In this document: piece by piece, positions 1-8,987 of the stretch
How the letters are laid out: each line of letters starts with the position of its first letter
Numbering within the stretch: the stretch's first letter is position 1
Source of the DNA: Aquirufa aurantiipilula
Lineage (GTDB): Bacteria; Bacteroidota; Bacteroidia; Cytophagales; Spirosomataceae
Direction: 5' to 3'
Assembly (NCBI RefSeq): GCF_019923745.1
Contig: NZ_JAANOG010000001.1
Span: 372,001 to 436,000, forward strand
DNA: 64,000 nucleotides
The notes under the pieces: model-generated
What the model was told of the DNA's origin: nothing
Seen by the model: the letters and a program-made list of their open reading frames with translations, nothing else
Database searches by the model: none
Position numbers and translations under genes: made by a program

Positions 1-1142
1 CCTTTTAATAAGTCAATTTCGTTTTTAAAAGTATAATTGCGCAGCGCGTCTTTTTTAAATAGAATATTTCTTCCTCCTTCCCAATTGCCATTGGGTAAAA
101 TCTGGTAGGTTTTATAAAATTCAGGGTTGGTTGAATAGGGGATAAATTCATTTATTTCTTCAAAAGTCCAAGTATAAAACAAACCTTCTTCCCCTTCGCT
201 GTCGGCATCAAGAGAAGCATAATAGAGCCCATTTTCAGCTAATAATTCCGACTTCAAAAAATGAATAGTTTGAAGTATTACTTCTGAAAATATAGGATTA
301 CTAGCTCTTTGAATTGCGATAGAATAGACTTCCAATAATTGTCCATTATCATATAACATTTTTTCAAAATGCGGAGCAAACCATTCTGAATCAACTGAAT
401 ACCTAGAAAATCCGCCTTCTATTTGATCAAAAATACCTCCTTGAGCCATACGACTTAATTGAAGATCAGAGGCATGAAAAGCTTGTGTTTCTTTTCCTAA
501 TTTAGAAGGTACAGATTCTAAATACTTCAATAAGGATGGTAAAGGAAACTTGGGTGCTTTATTCATGCCACCAAATACAGGATCCATGTTTCCAACAATA
601 ATTTTAAGACTCAAAGGAATGATAATTGGGCTATTTTCTAAATCCACCCATTGAAATAAAGATGCATGATCGGAAATAGCCTTGGCAAAACCCTCAGCTG
701 ATTCCTCCAATTCTGCACGGTGTTCCACAAATGCATTTTGAACTGACGACAAAATATTCATCCATTTTGCTTTGGGGAAATACGTTCCTCCATAAAAAGG
801 TTTTAGGGATGGCATTAAAAACACATTCAATGGCCAACCTCCTGATAATCCCATTTGTTGGATAGCATCCATATAAATCATATCTACATCAGGTCTTTCT
901 TCGCGATCCACTTTGATATTAATGAAATATTTGTTCATCAAATCAGCAACTTCCTGATTCTCAAAACATTCTTTCTCCATAACATGGCACCAATGACAGG
1001 CTGCGTATCCTATACTGACCAAAATCAACTTATCCTCATCCTTTGCTTGTTGTAATGCTTCTGGACCCCATGGTTGCCAATGAACAGGATTATGTTGATG
1101 TTGCAATAAATAGGGGCTAACTTGATGTTGAAGCTTGTTCAT
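1..1142 (-). CDS. DUF255 thioredoxin-domain protein (YyaL/SSP411-like), C-terminus cut by window edge
   Basis: Reading the minus strand from an ATG at 1142 gives an open frame that runs off the left edge, about 380 residues. It begins MNKLQHQVSPYLLQHQHNPV, the characteristic start of the DUF255/spermatogenesis-associated-20 family, and carries a thioredoxin-like CHWC motif at residues 49-52 followed by HVMEKE. Further on come the family segments GGWPLNVFLMP and a run resembling the alpha/alpha-barrel half (FDQIEGGFSRYSVD, HFEKMLYDN). Family members are usually about 670-700 residues, so slightly more than half is visible. The cellular role of the family is poorly defined; a thiol redox or sugar-epimerase-like activity has been suggested from fold only. 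It is divergent from the flavoprotein gene at 1183, with 40 bases between the starts. Confidence 0.9.
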   Translation of the reverse strand, partial: MNKLQHQVSPYLLQHQHNPVHWQPWGPEALQQAKDEDKLILVSIGYAACHWCHVMEKECFENQEVADLMNKYFINIKVDREERPDVDMIYMDAIQQMGLSGGWPLNVFLMPSLKPFYGGTYFPKAKWMNILSSVQNAFVEHRAELEESAEGFAKAISDHASLFQWVDLENSPIIIPLSLKIIVGNMDPVFGGMNKAPKFPLPSLLKYLESVPSKLGKETQAFHASDLQLSRMAQGGIFDQIEGGFSRYSVDSEWFAPHFEKMLYDNGQLLEVYSIAIQRASNPIFSEVILQTIHFLKSELLAENGLYYASLDADSEGEEGLFYTWTFEEINEFIPYSTNPEFYKTYQILPNGNWEGGRNILFKKDALRNYTFKNEIDLLK

Positions 1143-1160
1143 TAAAAGAGAGGATTTTCG

Positions 1161-1178
1161 TAAATTCGTACAAATTTA
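1161..1178. promoter_or_regulatory. Imperfect palindrome with minus-strand -7 box between divergent genes
   Basis: The sequence TAAATTCGTACAAATTTA is an 18-base inverted repeat with one mismatched pair, centred in the 40-base gap between the divergent starts at 1142 and 1183. Its right arm read on the minus strand is TAAATTTG, an exact match to the Bacteroidota -7 box TAnnTTTG, about 29 bases before the ATG at 1142. I see no good -33 element. Operator use is inference. Confidence 0.35.
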
Positions 1179-1182
1179 TACG

Positions 1183-2742
1183 ATGTTAGAACTAAAAGAT
1201 TTTGTAGTCAGTCCAGAAATCGCTCATTCTCCTGAATTGCTCCGAGCATTTCTAATTTCTGAATTAGGCACAAATCTATTAAATAGCTGTCAATATCGAA
1301 TCGAGAAAAAATCAATCGATGCAAGAAGTCGCCAAATAAAAGTCAATCTTCGAATAGGCTTCTATGAAAAATCACATGATTTTTCTTTACAAAATCAAGC
1401 AAAATTAAATCCACTTAAACCCAATGCAAACCAAGTAATCATTGTTGGAAGCGGCCCAGCGGGTTTATTTGCAGCTATTCGACTTATTCAATTGGGAATT
1501 AAACCCGTAGTATTGGAAAGGGGTAAGGATGTTCGGGAAAGGAGAAGAGATTTAGCAGCCATAAATCGATTTAACATAGTAGATGCTGATAGTAATTATT
1601 GTTTTGGAGAAGGTGGAGCAGGTACTTATTCGGATGGAAAATTATATACAAGAAGTACCAAAAGAGGGGATATCAAATCTGTTTTAGAAACTTTTGTGGC
1701 CCATGGAGCTGATGCGAACATTTTATTTGAAGCTCATCCACATATTGGAACCAATAAACTTCCAGCCATCATTGCCTCCATGCGAGATGCCATAATTGAA
1801 GCAGGTGGGGAGGTTCATTTTCATCAACGAGTAACGGATTTCATCCTTCAAAACAATCAGATTAAAGGAGTCATTACGGCAAATAATGAAGAATTTACTG
1901 CTGACAAAATGCTATTAGCTACTGGCCATTCTGCACGTGATATTTTCGAATTATTAAGGCAAAAAAATATATTAATAGAATCTAAGGGATTTGCCATTGG
2001 CGTTCGAATTGAACATCGACAAGCCTTGATCGATACCTGCCAATACAAAACGAAACAGCGACCTGAGTATTTACCACCGGCTAGTTTTAGTTTAGTAAGT
2101 CAAACTAAATACCAAGGTTTACAAAGAGGGGTGTTTTCTTTTTGTATGTGTCCAGGAGGTTTTATTGTACCATCTGCAACAAGTCAAAATCAAGTAGTGG
2201 TAAATGGTATGTCACCATCAAGAAGAGATTCCCAATATGCAAATTCAGGTATAGTAGTCAGTTTATTAGATCAAGATTTAGCTGAATTCAAATCAGAAGG
2301 AGCCTTGGCCGGAATGTATTTGCAAGAATCTTTAGAACAAAAAGCTCATCAATTATCAGGTGAAACACAAAAGGCCATTTCACAACTGACCTTGGATTTT
2401 ATTCAAAAGAAACCTAGTAAATCTTCGCATGAAACATCCTATGTCCCTGGTTTAATTCCAGGCGAAATGAGAGATTTTTTGCCAGATTTTATTGCTGAAC
2501 CTTTAGCTTTAGGCTTGAGTGACTTTAACAAAAAGATTCCAAATTTTTCAAGCAATATTGGCCAAATCATAGGCTTAGAGAGCAGAACATCATCACCTGT
2601 AAAAATTCCGAGAGATCAGGAAAGTCTAGAACATCCTCAAATCAAAGGATTATATCCCTGTGGAGAAGGAGCTGGATATGCGGGTGGAATTATGTCAGCG
2701 GCATTGGATGGAATTCGCTGTGCTGAAGCTATGGCAAAATAA
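1183..2742 (+). CDS. NAD(P)/FAD-dependent dehydrogenase (COG2509 type)
   Basis: A 519-residue flavoprotein. The ATG at 1183 (MLELKDFVVSPEIAHSPELL) is preferred over a non-ATG start at 1135, because 1135 lies inside the divergent upstream gene. About 85 residues precede the Rossmann FAD-binding motif VGSGPAGLFAAIRL, followed by the acidic end of the second strand (VLERGKDVRERRRD). A second flavin motif, GEGAGYAGGIMSAALDGIRCAE, lies at the C-terminus, and the central part has CFGEGGAGTYSDGKLYTR, typical of the uncharacterised FAD-dependent dehydrogenases grouped as COG2509. The N-terminal part resembles the small domain that precedes the dinucleotide fold in this family. Substrate is unknown. 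The NUDIX gene follows 9 bases downstream, so the two are probably co-transcribed. Confidence 0.85.
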   Translation: MLELKDFVVSPEIAHSPELLRAFLISELGTNLLNSCQYRIEKKSIDARSRQIKVNLRIGFYEKSHDFSLQNQAKLNPLKPNANQVIIVGSGPAGLFAAIRLIQLGIKPVVLERGKDVRERRRDLAAINRFNIVDADSNYCFGEGGAGTYSDGKLYTRSTKRGDIKSVLETFVAHGADANILFEAHPHIGTNKLPAIIASMRDAIIEAGGEVHFHQRVTDFILQNNQIKGVITANNEEFTADKMLLATGHSARDIFELLRQKNILIESKGFAIGVRIEHRQALIDTCQYKTKQRPEYLPPASFSLVSQTKYQGLQRGVFSFCMCPGGFIVPSATSQNQVVVNGMSPSRRDSQYANSGIVVSLLDQDLAEFKSEGALAGMYLQESLEQKAHQLSGETQKAISQLTLDFIQKKPSKSSHETSYVPGLIPGEMRDFLPDFIAEPLALGLSDFNKKIPNFSSNIGQIIGLESRTSSPVKIPRDQESLEHPQIKGLYPCGEGAGYAGGIMSAALDGIRCAEAMAK

Positions 2743-2751
2743 AAGAAAGAG

Positions 2752-3327
2752 ATGAAAGAAATGTTTGAGCCTATTTTTAATCTTCACCAGACTTTCATGC
2801 AAATGGAGTCTGTGAAAGAAAATGCTCGACATGCTGCAGTGGTGGCCATTATCCATAAAAATGCGGTGCAGAATACCATTATATTGATTAAAAGAAATGA
2901 ATATGATGGGGCACATTCTGGACAGATGGCATTTCCGGGAGGAAAGCAGGAACTATCAGATTCTGATTTAAAAGTTACAGCCATTAGGGAAGTAAAGGAA
3001 GAAATTGGGATTGATGTACCTTATGATGCCTTAAAGGCATTAGAACCCGTCTGGGTTATGGTCTCCAATTATTGGGTTCAACCATATTTTGTAGTCCTAG
3101 AAGAAAAGCAAAATTACGTTTTAGATAAACGAGAAATTAATCGTATTTTTGAAATACCTGTGTCGCATTTCCAAGATAGCTCGCAATTAAAAGCACATCA
3201 ATTAAAGATTCAAAATGAGACCTATTGGGCCCCACAATTTGAATTTGAAGGAGAAGTTATTTGGGGGGCAACAGCTTTGTTTTTATACCAATTATTCCAC
3301 TTAAAAATAGGGGAGTTAACACTATAG
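2752..3327 (+). CDS. NUDIX hydrolase, probable CoA pyrophosphatase (NudL-like)
   Basis: 191 residues with a NUDIX box in the variant form found in CoA pyrophosphatases: the stretch SGQMAFPGGK is followed after a fixed gap by AIREVKEEIGI. The 'GQ-AFPGG' lead-in is the signature of the coenzyme-A-specific subfamily (E. coli NudL, yeast Pcd1), which cleave CoA to 3',5'-ADP and phosphopantetheine. Compared with the textbook NUDIX pattern the box is one residue longer between the glycines and the RE pair, as in NudL. The gene lies between the flavoprotein (9 bases upstream) and parC (9 bases downstream). Substrate is inferred from the motif only; another nucleoside-diphosphate-X substrate is possible. 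Confidence 0.85.
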   Translation: MKEMFEPIFNLHQTFMQMESVKENARHAAVVAIIHKNAVQNTIILIKRNEYDGAHSGQMAFPGGKQELSDSDLKVTAIREVKEEIGIDVPYDALKALEPVWVMVSNYWVQPYFVVLEEKQNYVLDKREINRIFEIPVSHFQDSSQLKAHQLKIQNETYWAPQFEFEGEVIWGATALFLYQLFHLKIGELTL

Positions 3328-3336
3328 TTCGATTAT

Positions 3337-6054
3337 ATGGATGAATCATTGGATGGCAGTTTGCAAAATCAGATTGCCGTGGCAGGAATGTACGAAAATT
3401 GGTTTTTAGAATATGCCTCTTACGTAATTCTTGAGCGCGCTGTTCCAGCCGTTGCTGATGGATTAAAACCAGTTCAAAGAAGGATTCTTCATGCTTTACG
3501 TGAAATGGATGATGGTCGCTTTAATAAAGTGGCCAATGTGGTTGGGCAAACCATGCAATATCACCCACATGGGGATGCTTCCATTACGGATGCCATGGTT
3601 AACCTTGGTCAAAAAGAATTATTATTCGATTGTCAAGGTAACTGGGGTGATATGCGCACAGGAGATAGTGCGGCAGCTGCTCGTTACATCGAAGTAAGGT
3701 TATCAAAATTTGCCAATGATGTTGTTTTTAATAACCAAACAACGAAATGGCAATTGTCATACGATGGGCGTAAAAAAGAACCCATCACATTACCCATTAA
3801 ATTCCCTTTACTATTAGCTCAAGGTGTTGAAGGTATTGCCGTTGGTTTAGCCACCAAAATCATGCCTCATAATTTCTGTGAAATTTTACAGGCTTCCATC
3901 GATTTATTGAATAATAAAAAGGTGGAATTGTTACCTGATTTTCTTACAGGAGGTTTATTGGATGCTTCCAATTACAATGATGGCTTACGTGGCGGAAAAA
4001 TACGTATTCGAGCGAAGATTGAAGAAGCTGACAAGAAGACATTGGTAATCAAGGACATACCTTATTCCACTACAACCACTTCATTGATAGATTCAATCAT
4101 CAAAGCCAATGATACAGGTAAAATCAAGATTAAAAAAGTAATTGACAATACCGCTAAGGACGTAGAAATTCAAATTCAATTAGCACCAGGTATTTCGCCA
4201 GATGTGACCATTGATGCCTTATATGCTTTTACTGATTGTGAGATTTCGATTTCACCAAATGCTTGTGTGATTATTGATGAAAAGCCTCATTTTGTAGGAA
4301 TTTCTGAAATTTTGAAAGTGAGTACAAATCAAACTGTTGATTTGTTAAAACAAGAATTAGAAATCAGGAGAGCGGAACTCATGGAACGCATCCTTTTTAG
4401 TTCATTAGAAAAAATATTCATTGAAAATCGTATTTACCGAGACATTGAAGAATGTGAAACCTTTGAATCGGTAATCGAAATGGTTGATAAGGGTTTAGAG
4501 CCTTATAAGAAGGATTTTTACCGTGAAATCGTAGAAGAAGATATCCTTCGTTTATTAGAAATACGAATCAAACGTATCTCTAAATTTGATGCATTCAAGG
4601 CAGATGAAGCCATGAAACGTTTAGAAGAAGAATTGGGAGAAGTAGAGCATCACTTAGCTAATTTGATCACTTATGCCATCAATTACTTTAAAAACCTACT
4701 TCAAAAATACGGAAAGGGTAGAGAGCGTAAAACAGAAATCCAGAACTTTAACACCATTTCAGCAACGGTGGTCGCAGCAGCCAACCAAAAACTCTATGTA
4801 AATAGGGAAGATGGTTTCATCGGTTATGGATTAAAAAAAGACGAATATGTCATGGATTGCTCAGACATCGATGATATCATCGTCTTTCGTCAAAATGGAA
4901 CCTGTGTGGTGACCAAAGTACAAGAGAAAGTTTTCGTAGGCAAGGATATATTATACTGTTCCGTATTTAAGAAAAATGACGACCGAAAAGTATATAATTT
5001 GGTTTATTTTGATGGTAAAAACGGAATTTCCTATGTCAAGCGATTTAAAGTGACTTCAGTTACTAGAGACCGAGAATATAAATTAGTCAGCGATAACGCT
5101 AAATCGAAAATTACCTATTTCTCTGCCAATGAAAATGGGGAGGCAGAAATCATTCAAATCAATTTAACGGCTAATTGTACAGCAAAAATTAAACAATTTG
5201 ATTACGATTTTGCCAAATTGGCCATTAAAGGACGTGAATCATTGGGTAATGTGTTAACCAAATACCCTGTTAGAAAAATAGTTCAGAAATCCGCTGGGGT
5301 ATCCACATTGGGTGGGGTTGATATCTGGTATGATGCCACAGTAGGTCGATTAAACCGAGATGAGCATGGCCAATTTATTGGAAATTTTGAACCCAAAGAC
5401 AGTATTTTAGTCTTGTACAAATCGGGAAATTATGAATTAACTAATTTCGAATTAACCAACCGATATACAGCTGATGAGATTTTATATTTGAAAAAATATG
5501 AAGCTAACAGTATCATTTCGGCAGCCTATTTAGACGGTGCCAGTAAAAATCATTTCATTAAGCGATTCAAATTAGAAACGACAACCATCGATAAGAAATT
5601 CTTGTTTATCTCTGATCACAAGGCTTCTAGATTGATAGCGGCAACAGATAATTATGCACCCAATGTGCAGATTAAACACAAGCCAGATGGTAAAACGAAT
5701 CAGGTAGAATTGTTACCCATTTCTGAATTAGGCGACGTTAGAGGTTGGAAAGCCATTGGAAATAAATTGAACTATCCCAAATTAACCGATTTACAATTCA
5801 TCGACACTGAAGAAAAAGCACCGGTGCAACATGAGGAAGAAAGCCCTGTTGTAGATGGAGACGATGAGCCCGAATTTATCATTAAGAACCTAGAAGGTGA
5901 TTTTGAGAACATTGAATCGGAAAGCGAGGAAAATACAGAAATAGAAAAACCAGAAGTTGAATCAAAAGAAGTAGATGATATTCCTTTTGAGATTAAGAAT
6001 TTACCACCTGATCACAAAGACCTAGGAACGGGAGAACAACTAGGCCTATTTTAA
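3337..6054 (+). CDS. parC: DNA topoisomerase IV subunit A
   Basis: 905 residues of type IIA topoisomerase A subunit. The breakage-reunion domain is at the N-terminus: DGLKPVQRRILHALREM, the MQYHPHGDASITDAMV segment of the quinolone-resistance region, and the active-site tyrosine at residue 117 in AAAARYIE, preceded by the expected arginine. Residues 480-790 form the C-terminal DNA-wrapping region, without an obvious GyrA-box, which favours ParC over GyrA. The last 100 residues are very acidic (many E and D), ending EQLGLF. In Cytophagales this gene is usually labelled gyrA/parC-like; ParE is not in this window. The MFS gene starts two bases after the stop, so the two are likely co-transcribed. 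Confidence 0.9.
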   Translation: MDESLDGSLQNQIAVAGMYENWFLEYASYVILERAVPAVADGLKPVQRRILHALREMDDGRFNKVANVVGQTMQYHPHGDASITDAMVNLGQKELLFDCQGNWGDMRTGDSAAAARYIEVRLSKFANDVVFNNQTTKWQLSYDGRKKEPITLPIKFPLLLAQGVEGIAVGLATKIMPHNFCEILQASIDLLNNKKVELLPDFLTGGLLDASNYNDGLRGGKIRIRAKIEEADKKTLVIKDIPYSTTTTSLIDSIIKANDTGKIKIKKVIDNTAKDVEIQIQLAPGISPDVTIDALYAFTDCEISISPNACVIIDEKPHFVGISEILKVSTNQTVDLLKQELEIRRAELMERILFSSLEKIFIENRIYRDIEECETFESVIEMVDKGLEPYKKDFYREIVEEDILRLLEIRIKRISKFDAFKADEAMKRLEEELGEVEHHLANLITYAINYFKNLLQKYGKGRERKTEIQNFNTISATVVAAANQKLYVNREDGFIGYGLKKDEYVMDCSDIDDIIVFRQNGTCVVTKVQEKVFVGKDILYCSVFKKNDDRKVYNLVYFDGKNGISYVKRFKVTSVTRDREYKLVSDNAKSKITYFSANENGEAEIIQINLTANCTAKIKQFDYDFAKLAIKGRESLGNVLTKYPVRKIVQKSAGVSTLGGVDIWYDATVGRLNRDEHGQFIGNFEPKDSILVLYKSGNYELTNFELTNRYTADEILYLKKYEANSIISAAYLDGASKNHFIKRFKLETTTIDKKFLFISDHKASRLIAATDNYAPNVQIKHKPDGKTNQVELLPISELGDVRGWKAIGNKLNYPKLTDLQFIDTEEKAPVQHEEESPVVDGDDEPEFIIKNLEGDFENIESESEENTEIEKPEVESKEVDDIPFEIKNLPPDHKDLGTGEQLGLF

Positions 6055-6056
6055 TT

Positions 6057-7370
6057 ATGGAACAATCGTTGAACAATAAAAAAACCATGAATGCTTGGGC
6101 CTTTTATGATTGGGCTAATTCAGTACATTCATTAACGATTGTTTCAGCCATATTTCCCATTTATTTCCCGGTAGCTGCCATTGTAATGGGTAGTAAGCAT
6201 CCTGAATTAATTGAAATAGCAGGTTTCTCTCTCCAAAACACGGTTGTTTATTCTTATATCATATCCTTTGCCTACTTGATTCTAGCTGTTTTCATGCCTT
6301 TTTTATCAGGTATTGCGGATTATACTGGAAGTAAGAAGAGTTTCATGCGTTTCTTCTGTTACTTAGGAGCATTCAGCTGTATGCTTTTGTATTTATTCAC
6401 CAAAGGACACTACATCATTGGCTCTTTGGGCTTTCTATTTTCAATCATTGGATGGGGAGGAAGTTTGGTATTCTATAATTCCTTTTTACCTGAAATAGCT
6501 AGTCCAGACCGATATGACCAATTAAGTGCCAAAGGTTTTTCATTGGGTTATATAGGAAGTGTTATTTTATTACTGCAAAATTTGAGTATGATTTTAATGC
6601 CCGATTTATATGGAGGTATTTCGGTAGAAATGGCATCTAGAATTTCATTTTTAACAGTAGGGGTTTGGTGGTTTATTTTTGCCCAAATTCCATTTTATTA
6701 CCTACCCAAGTCAGTTCAAAAAGAAAAAAAACATCCAAGATGGTGGCTAGGTGGTTTTAAAGAAATAAAAAAGGTGTATCATGAAATAACCCATATACCA
6801 TCCATTAAAAACTTTTTAATAGGTTTTTTCTTGTATAACATGGGTTCTCAAACTGTCATGCTTTTAGGAGCTCTTTTTGGAAGTCAAGAATTACATCTAC
6901 CTTCAGAGTCGCTCATCATTACCATTTTGCTTATTCAATTGGTAGCTATTCCCGGTGCCTATGTATGTGCACATTTGTCAAAAAAAATAGGCAATGTGAA
7001 TGCCATACGCGTCATCATTCTATTTTGGATATTAGTTTGTTGCTCTGCTTATTTCGTCCACGAAACTTTTCATTTCTATTTATTAGCTACAGCTATAGGA
7101 TTCGTCATGGGAGGAATCCAGTCGAACTCTAGAGCTACTTATGCTAAATTATGTCCTGATAATGAACATGATACAGCCTCATACTTCAGTTTTTTTGATG
7201 TTTGTGATCGAGCATCGACCGTTATAGGTACCTTTATTTTTGGTCTATTGATACAGTTAACTGGGAATATGCGCTTAGGCATTTTGGTGTTGGCCTTCGT
7301 ATTTATGTTAAGCTTAATTTACATGGCCAGATTACATAAAATTAATCCTGAAGTACTTAGATCGGAATAA
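6057..7370 (+). CDS. MFS transporter, UMF1 (Atg22-like) family
   Basis: 437 residues with about 12 hydrophobic segments. The N-terminal MNAWAFYDWANSVHSLTIVSA is the hallmark of the UMF1/Atg22-like branch of the major facilitator superfamily (compare the 'AWALYDWANSAF' pattern of the family), followed by the loop SGIADYTGSKK between helices 2 and 3. A second family segment, FGLLIQLTGNMRLGI, is near the C-terminus. Yeast Atg22 exports amino acids from the vacuole; bacterial substrates are not established. The gene begins two bases after parC and its last 14 bases overlap the convergent oxyR gene. Confidence 0.85.
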   Translation: MEQSLNNKKTMNAWAFYDWANSVHSLTIVSAIFPIYFPVAAIVMGSKHPELIEIAGFSLQNTVVYSYIISFAYLILAVFMPFLSGIADYTGSKKSFMRFFCYLGAFSCMLLYLFTKGHYIIGSLGFLFSIIGWGGSLVFYNSFLPEIASPDRYDQLSAKGFSLGYIGSVILLLQNLSMILMPDLYGGISVEMASRISFLTVGVWWFIFAQIPFYYLPKSVQKEKKHPRWWLGGFKEIKKVYHEITHIPSIKNFLIGFFLYNMGSQTVMLLGALFGSQELHLPSESLIITILLIQLVAIPGAYVCAHLSKKIGNVNAIRVIILFWILVCCSAYFVHETFHFYLLATAIGFVMGGIQSNSRATYAKLCPDNEHDTASYFSFFDVCDRASTVIGTFIFGLLIQLTGNMRLGILVLAFVFMLSLIYMARLHKINPEVLRSE

Positions 7371-8277
7371 TGTTTCTTTCATTCAATTCTCGCCATGATT
7401 CAGGAACTACCGATAAAATTTCTTCATATAAGGCATGAATGATGCCTTTTCTAGCATAGCTGGGGGAATACACCAAGGAAACCTCACGTACAGGCTTAGG
7501 AAAAGGTAAAGGGAAAACGTGCTCTTGCTTGTTGGAATCTAAAAAATCGTATAACATTTCAGGGATAATTGTCTGACCACCAGCATCCTCAGCTATTCGA
7601 ACTATCGTTTCTAAACTACCTGTTTGGTAAGTAATTCTTGGACTTAATGTTTGACCCGATTTCAAGTTGCAGATTGAATTAATTTGACTACTTAAACAGT
7701 GTCCCTCTTCCAATAACCATAATTTCTCAGGTTCTACTTCTTGGCCAATTTTACCTGTAGGTAAACGTAGATTGGAATAAAGATATAATTCTTCATAATA
7801 TAAATGCTTTTCAATCAATTGATCTGCCAATGGAGTAACTAAAATACCAATATCCAATTTCCCCTCTTTAATTTCCTTCACAATATTGGACGTAGTCGTT
7901 TCGGAAATATTGATGTGTAAATCAGGAAATTTCTGTTGAAAGCCCGATAAGAACCGAGGCATTAAATAGGGGGCTATCGTGGGAATAACTCCAATACTTA
8001 CATTACCAGATACTTGATTACTCCAGCCTTTAGATAAGTCCTTCAATGTAGCGGTTTCTTTTAAAATTACTCGAGCTTGACGAATTATTTCCTGGCCTTG
8101 AAGTGTCGCTTTTAAAGGTTTATCCTTTCGATTAAAAAGTACCATATTTAATTCAGATTCTAGCTTTTGAATTTGCATACTTAGGCTAGGTTGTGTCACG
8201 CAACAAAAATCCGCGGCTTTTGAAAAACTTTTTAAATCATCTAAGGCAACAATATATTCTAACTGTGTGATAGTCAT
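7357..8277 (-). CDS. oxyR: LysR-family peroxide sensor OxyR
   Basis: 306 residues from the ATG at 8277; a longer frame from 8301 would start inside the operator palindrome 8280-8300, so 8277 is preferred. Residues 1-60 are a LysR helix-turn-helix (MTITQLEYIVALDDLKSFSK, then TQPSLSMQIQKLE). In the effector domain the two redox cysteines are both present: GHCLSSQINSIC, Cys194 and Cys203, with the same eight-residue spacing as Cys199 and Cys208 of E. coli OxyR. So this is very likely a true H2O2-sensing OxyR that forms an intramolecular disulfide. It is divergent from ahpC and has an ATAG-N7-CTAT site directly upstream of its own start, consistent with autoregulation and activation of ahpC. Its end overlaps the MFS gene by 14 bases. 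Confidence 0.93.
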   Translation of the reverse strand: MTITQLEYIVALDDLKSFSKAADFCCVTQPSLSMQIQKLESELNMVLFNRKDKPLKATLQGQEIIRQARVILKETATLKDLSKGWSNQVSGNVSIGVIPTIAPYLMPRFLSGFQQKFPDLHINISETTTSNIVKEIKEGKLDIGILVTPLADQLIEKHLYYEELYLYSNLRLPTGKIGQEVEPEKLWLLEEGHCLSSQINSICNLKSGQTLSPRITYQTGSLETIVRIAEDAGGQTIIPEMLYDFLDSNKQEHVFPLPFPKPVREVSLVYSPSYARKGIIHALYEEILSVVPESWRELNERNIIPI

Positions 8278-8279
8278 AA

Positions 8280-8300
8280 TGTATAGTTTAAAACTATACA
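8280..8300. promoter_or_regulatory. OxyR operator, ATAG-N7-CTAT palindrome
   Basis: TGTATAGTTT-A-AAACTATACA is a perfect inverted repeat with 10-base arms around one central base. It contains ATAG at 8283 and CTAT at 8294 separated by exactly seven bases, the OxyR recognition element known from E. coli. Further ATAG elements follow at 8304 and 8313. The site abuts the oxyR start on one side and ends 13 bases before the ahpC -7 box on the other, a position suited to activating ahpC and repressing oxyR. Confidence 0.75.
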
Positions 8301-8313
8301 AATATAGTAAATA

Positions 8314-8321
8314 TAGATTTG
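8314..8321 (+). promoter_or_regulatory. -7 box of the ahpC promoter
   Basis: TAGATTTG matches the Bacteroidota -7 consensus TAnnTTTG exactly. It lies 71 bases before the ahpC start, giving a leader of about 65 bases. There is no TTTG at the -33 position; instead the OxyR palindrome occupies that region, as expected for an activator-dependent promoter. Confidence 0.6.
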
Positions 8322-8392
8322 TTTGATAGGATTATCTTCACGAAATTTGCATCACAATAAATCGAACAATTTTAAACGAAACAATAAATATT

Positions 8393-8941
8393 ATGTCTAC
8401 ACACATGTTAGGATTGGGAAGTAAGTTTCCAGCATTTGAGAAAAAAGCAGTAGTATCATTAGAAAAAGATAAGGAGTTTGCAACAATTACTGCAGAAGAC
8501 CATAAAAAAGATGGTAAATGGATGGTGATGTTCTGGTGGCCAAAAGATTTCACTTTTGTATGTCCAACTGAAATCGCTGAATTCAACCGTCGTGCTGGTG
8601 ATTTTTCTGACCGTGATGCTGTATTAATTGGTGCTTCTACTGATTCTGAGTTTGTTCATGCTGCATGGAGAAGAGATCATGATGATTTACGTGGTTTGAA
8701 ATTCCCTATGTTAGCTGATACTTCTAAAAGTTTAGCTGAAGAATTAGGTATTTTGACAGAAGATGAGAAAGTAGCTTACCGTGTTACTTACATCGCTGAT
8801 CAAGATGGTATCATTCGTTGGGTTTCTGCTAATGATTTATCAGTAGGACGTAACGTAGATGAGGTTTTACGTGTATTAGATGCTTTGCAAACAGATGAGC
8901 TTTGCCCATGTAACTGGAAAGCTGGGGAAGCAACCTTATAA
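8393..8941 (+). CDS. ahpC: Peroxiredoxin, alkyl hydroperoxide reductase subunit C
   Basis: 182 residues, thioredoxin fold. The peroxidatic cysteine is Cys57 in FTFVCPTE, and two cysteines near the C-terminus (ELCPCNW, Cys171 and Cys173) provide the resolving thiol. The pair of C-terminal cysteines and the neighbouring AhpD gene resemble the actinobacterial AhpC/AhpD arrangement, in which AhpD rather than AhpF reduces AhpC; no ahpF is nearby. It reduces H2O2, organic peroxides and possibly peroxynitrite in the cytoplasm. The gene is divergent from oxyR with a matching operator, and is followed by a hairpin terminator before ahpD, which may leave ahpC more abundant than ahpD. Confidence 0.95.
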   Translation: MSTHMLGLGSKFPAFEKKAVVSLEKDKEFATITAEDHKKDGKWMVMFWWPKDFTFVCPTEIAEFNRRAGDFSDRDAVLIGASTDSEFVHAAWRRDHDDLRGLKFPMLADTSKSLAEELGILTEDEKVAYRVTYIADQDGIIRWVSANDLSVGRNVDEVLRVLDALQTDELCPCNWKAGEATL

Positions 8942-8949
8942 TATCAACT

Positions 8950-8975
8950 AAAGCCCCATTTATTTGGGGCTTTTT
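8950..8975 (+). terminator. Hairpin terminator/attenuator between ahpC and ahpD
   Basis: AAAGCCCC, an eight-base loop, GGGGCTTT then more T residues: an eight-base-pair stem with a T run. It starts nine bases after the ahpC stop and ends 12 bases before the ahpD ATG at 8988, so ahpD must be reached by read-through or have its own weak start. Confidence 0.8.
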
Positions 8976-8987
8976 AACAACAAGATC

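Noticed and set aside
855-1055. Plus-strand open frame of 66 codons opposite the DUF255 gene
   Set aside because: It lies entirely antisense to a gene with clear family motifs and has no promoter or conserved feature.
1164-1177. 14-base sequence ATTCGTACAAATTT shared with 49177-49190 upstream of thrS
   Set aside because: In a 64 kb AT-rich window several 14-base repeats are expected by chance; the two sites have different positions relative to the start codons.
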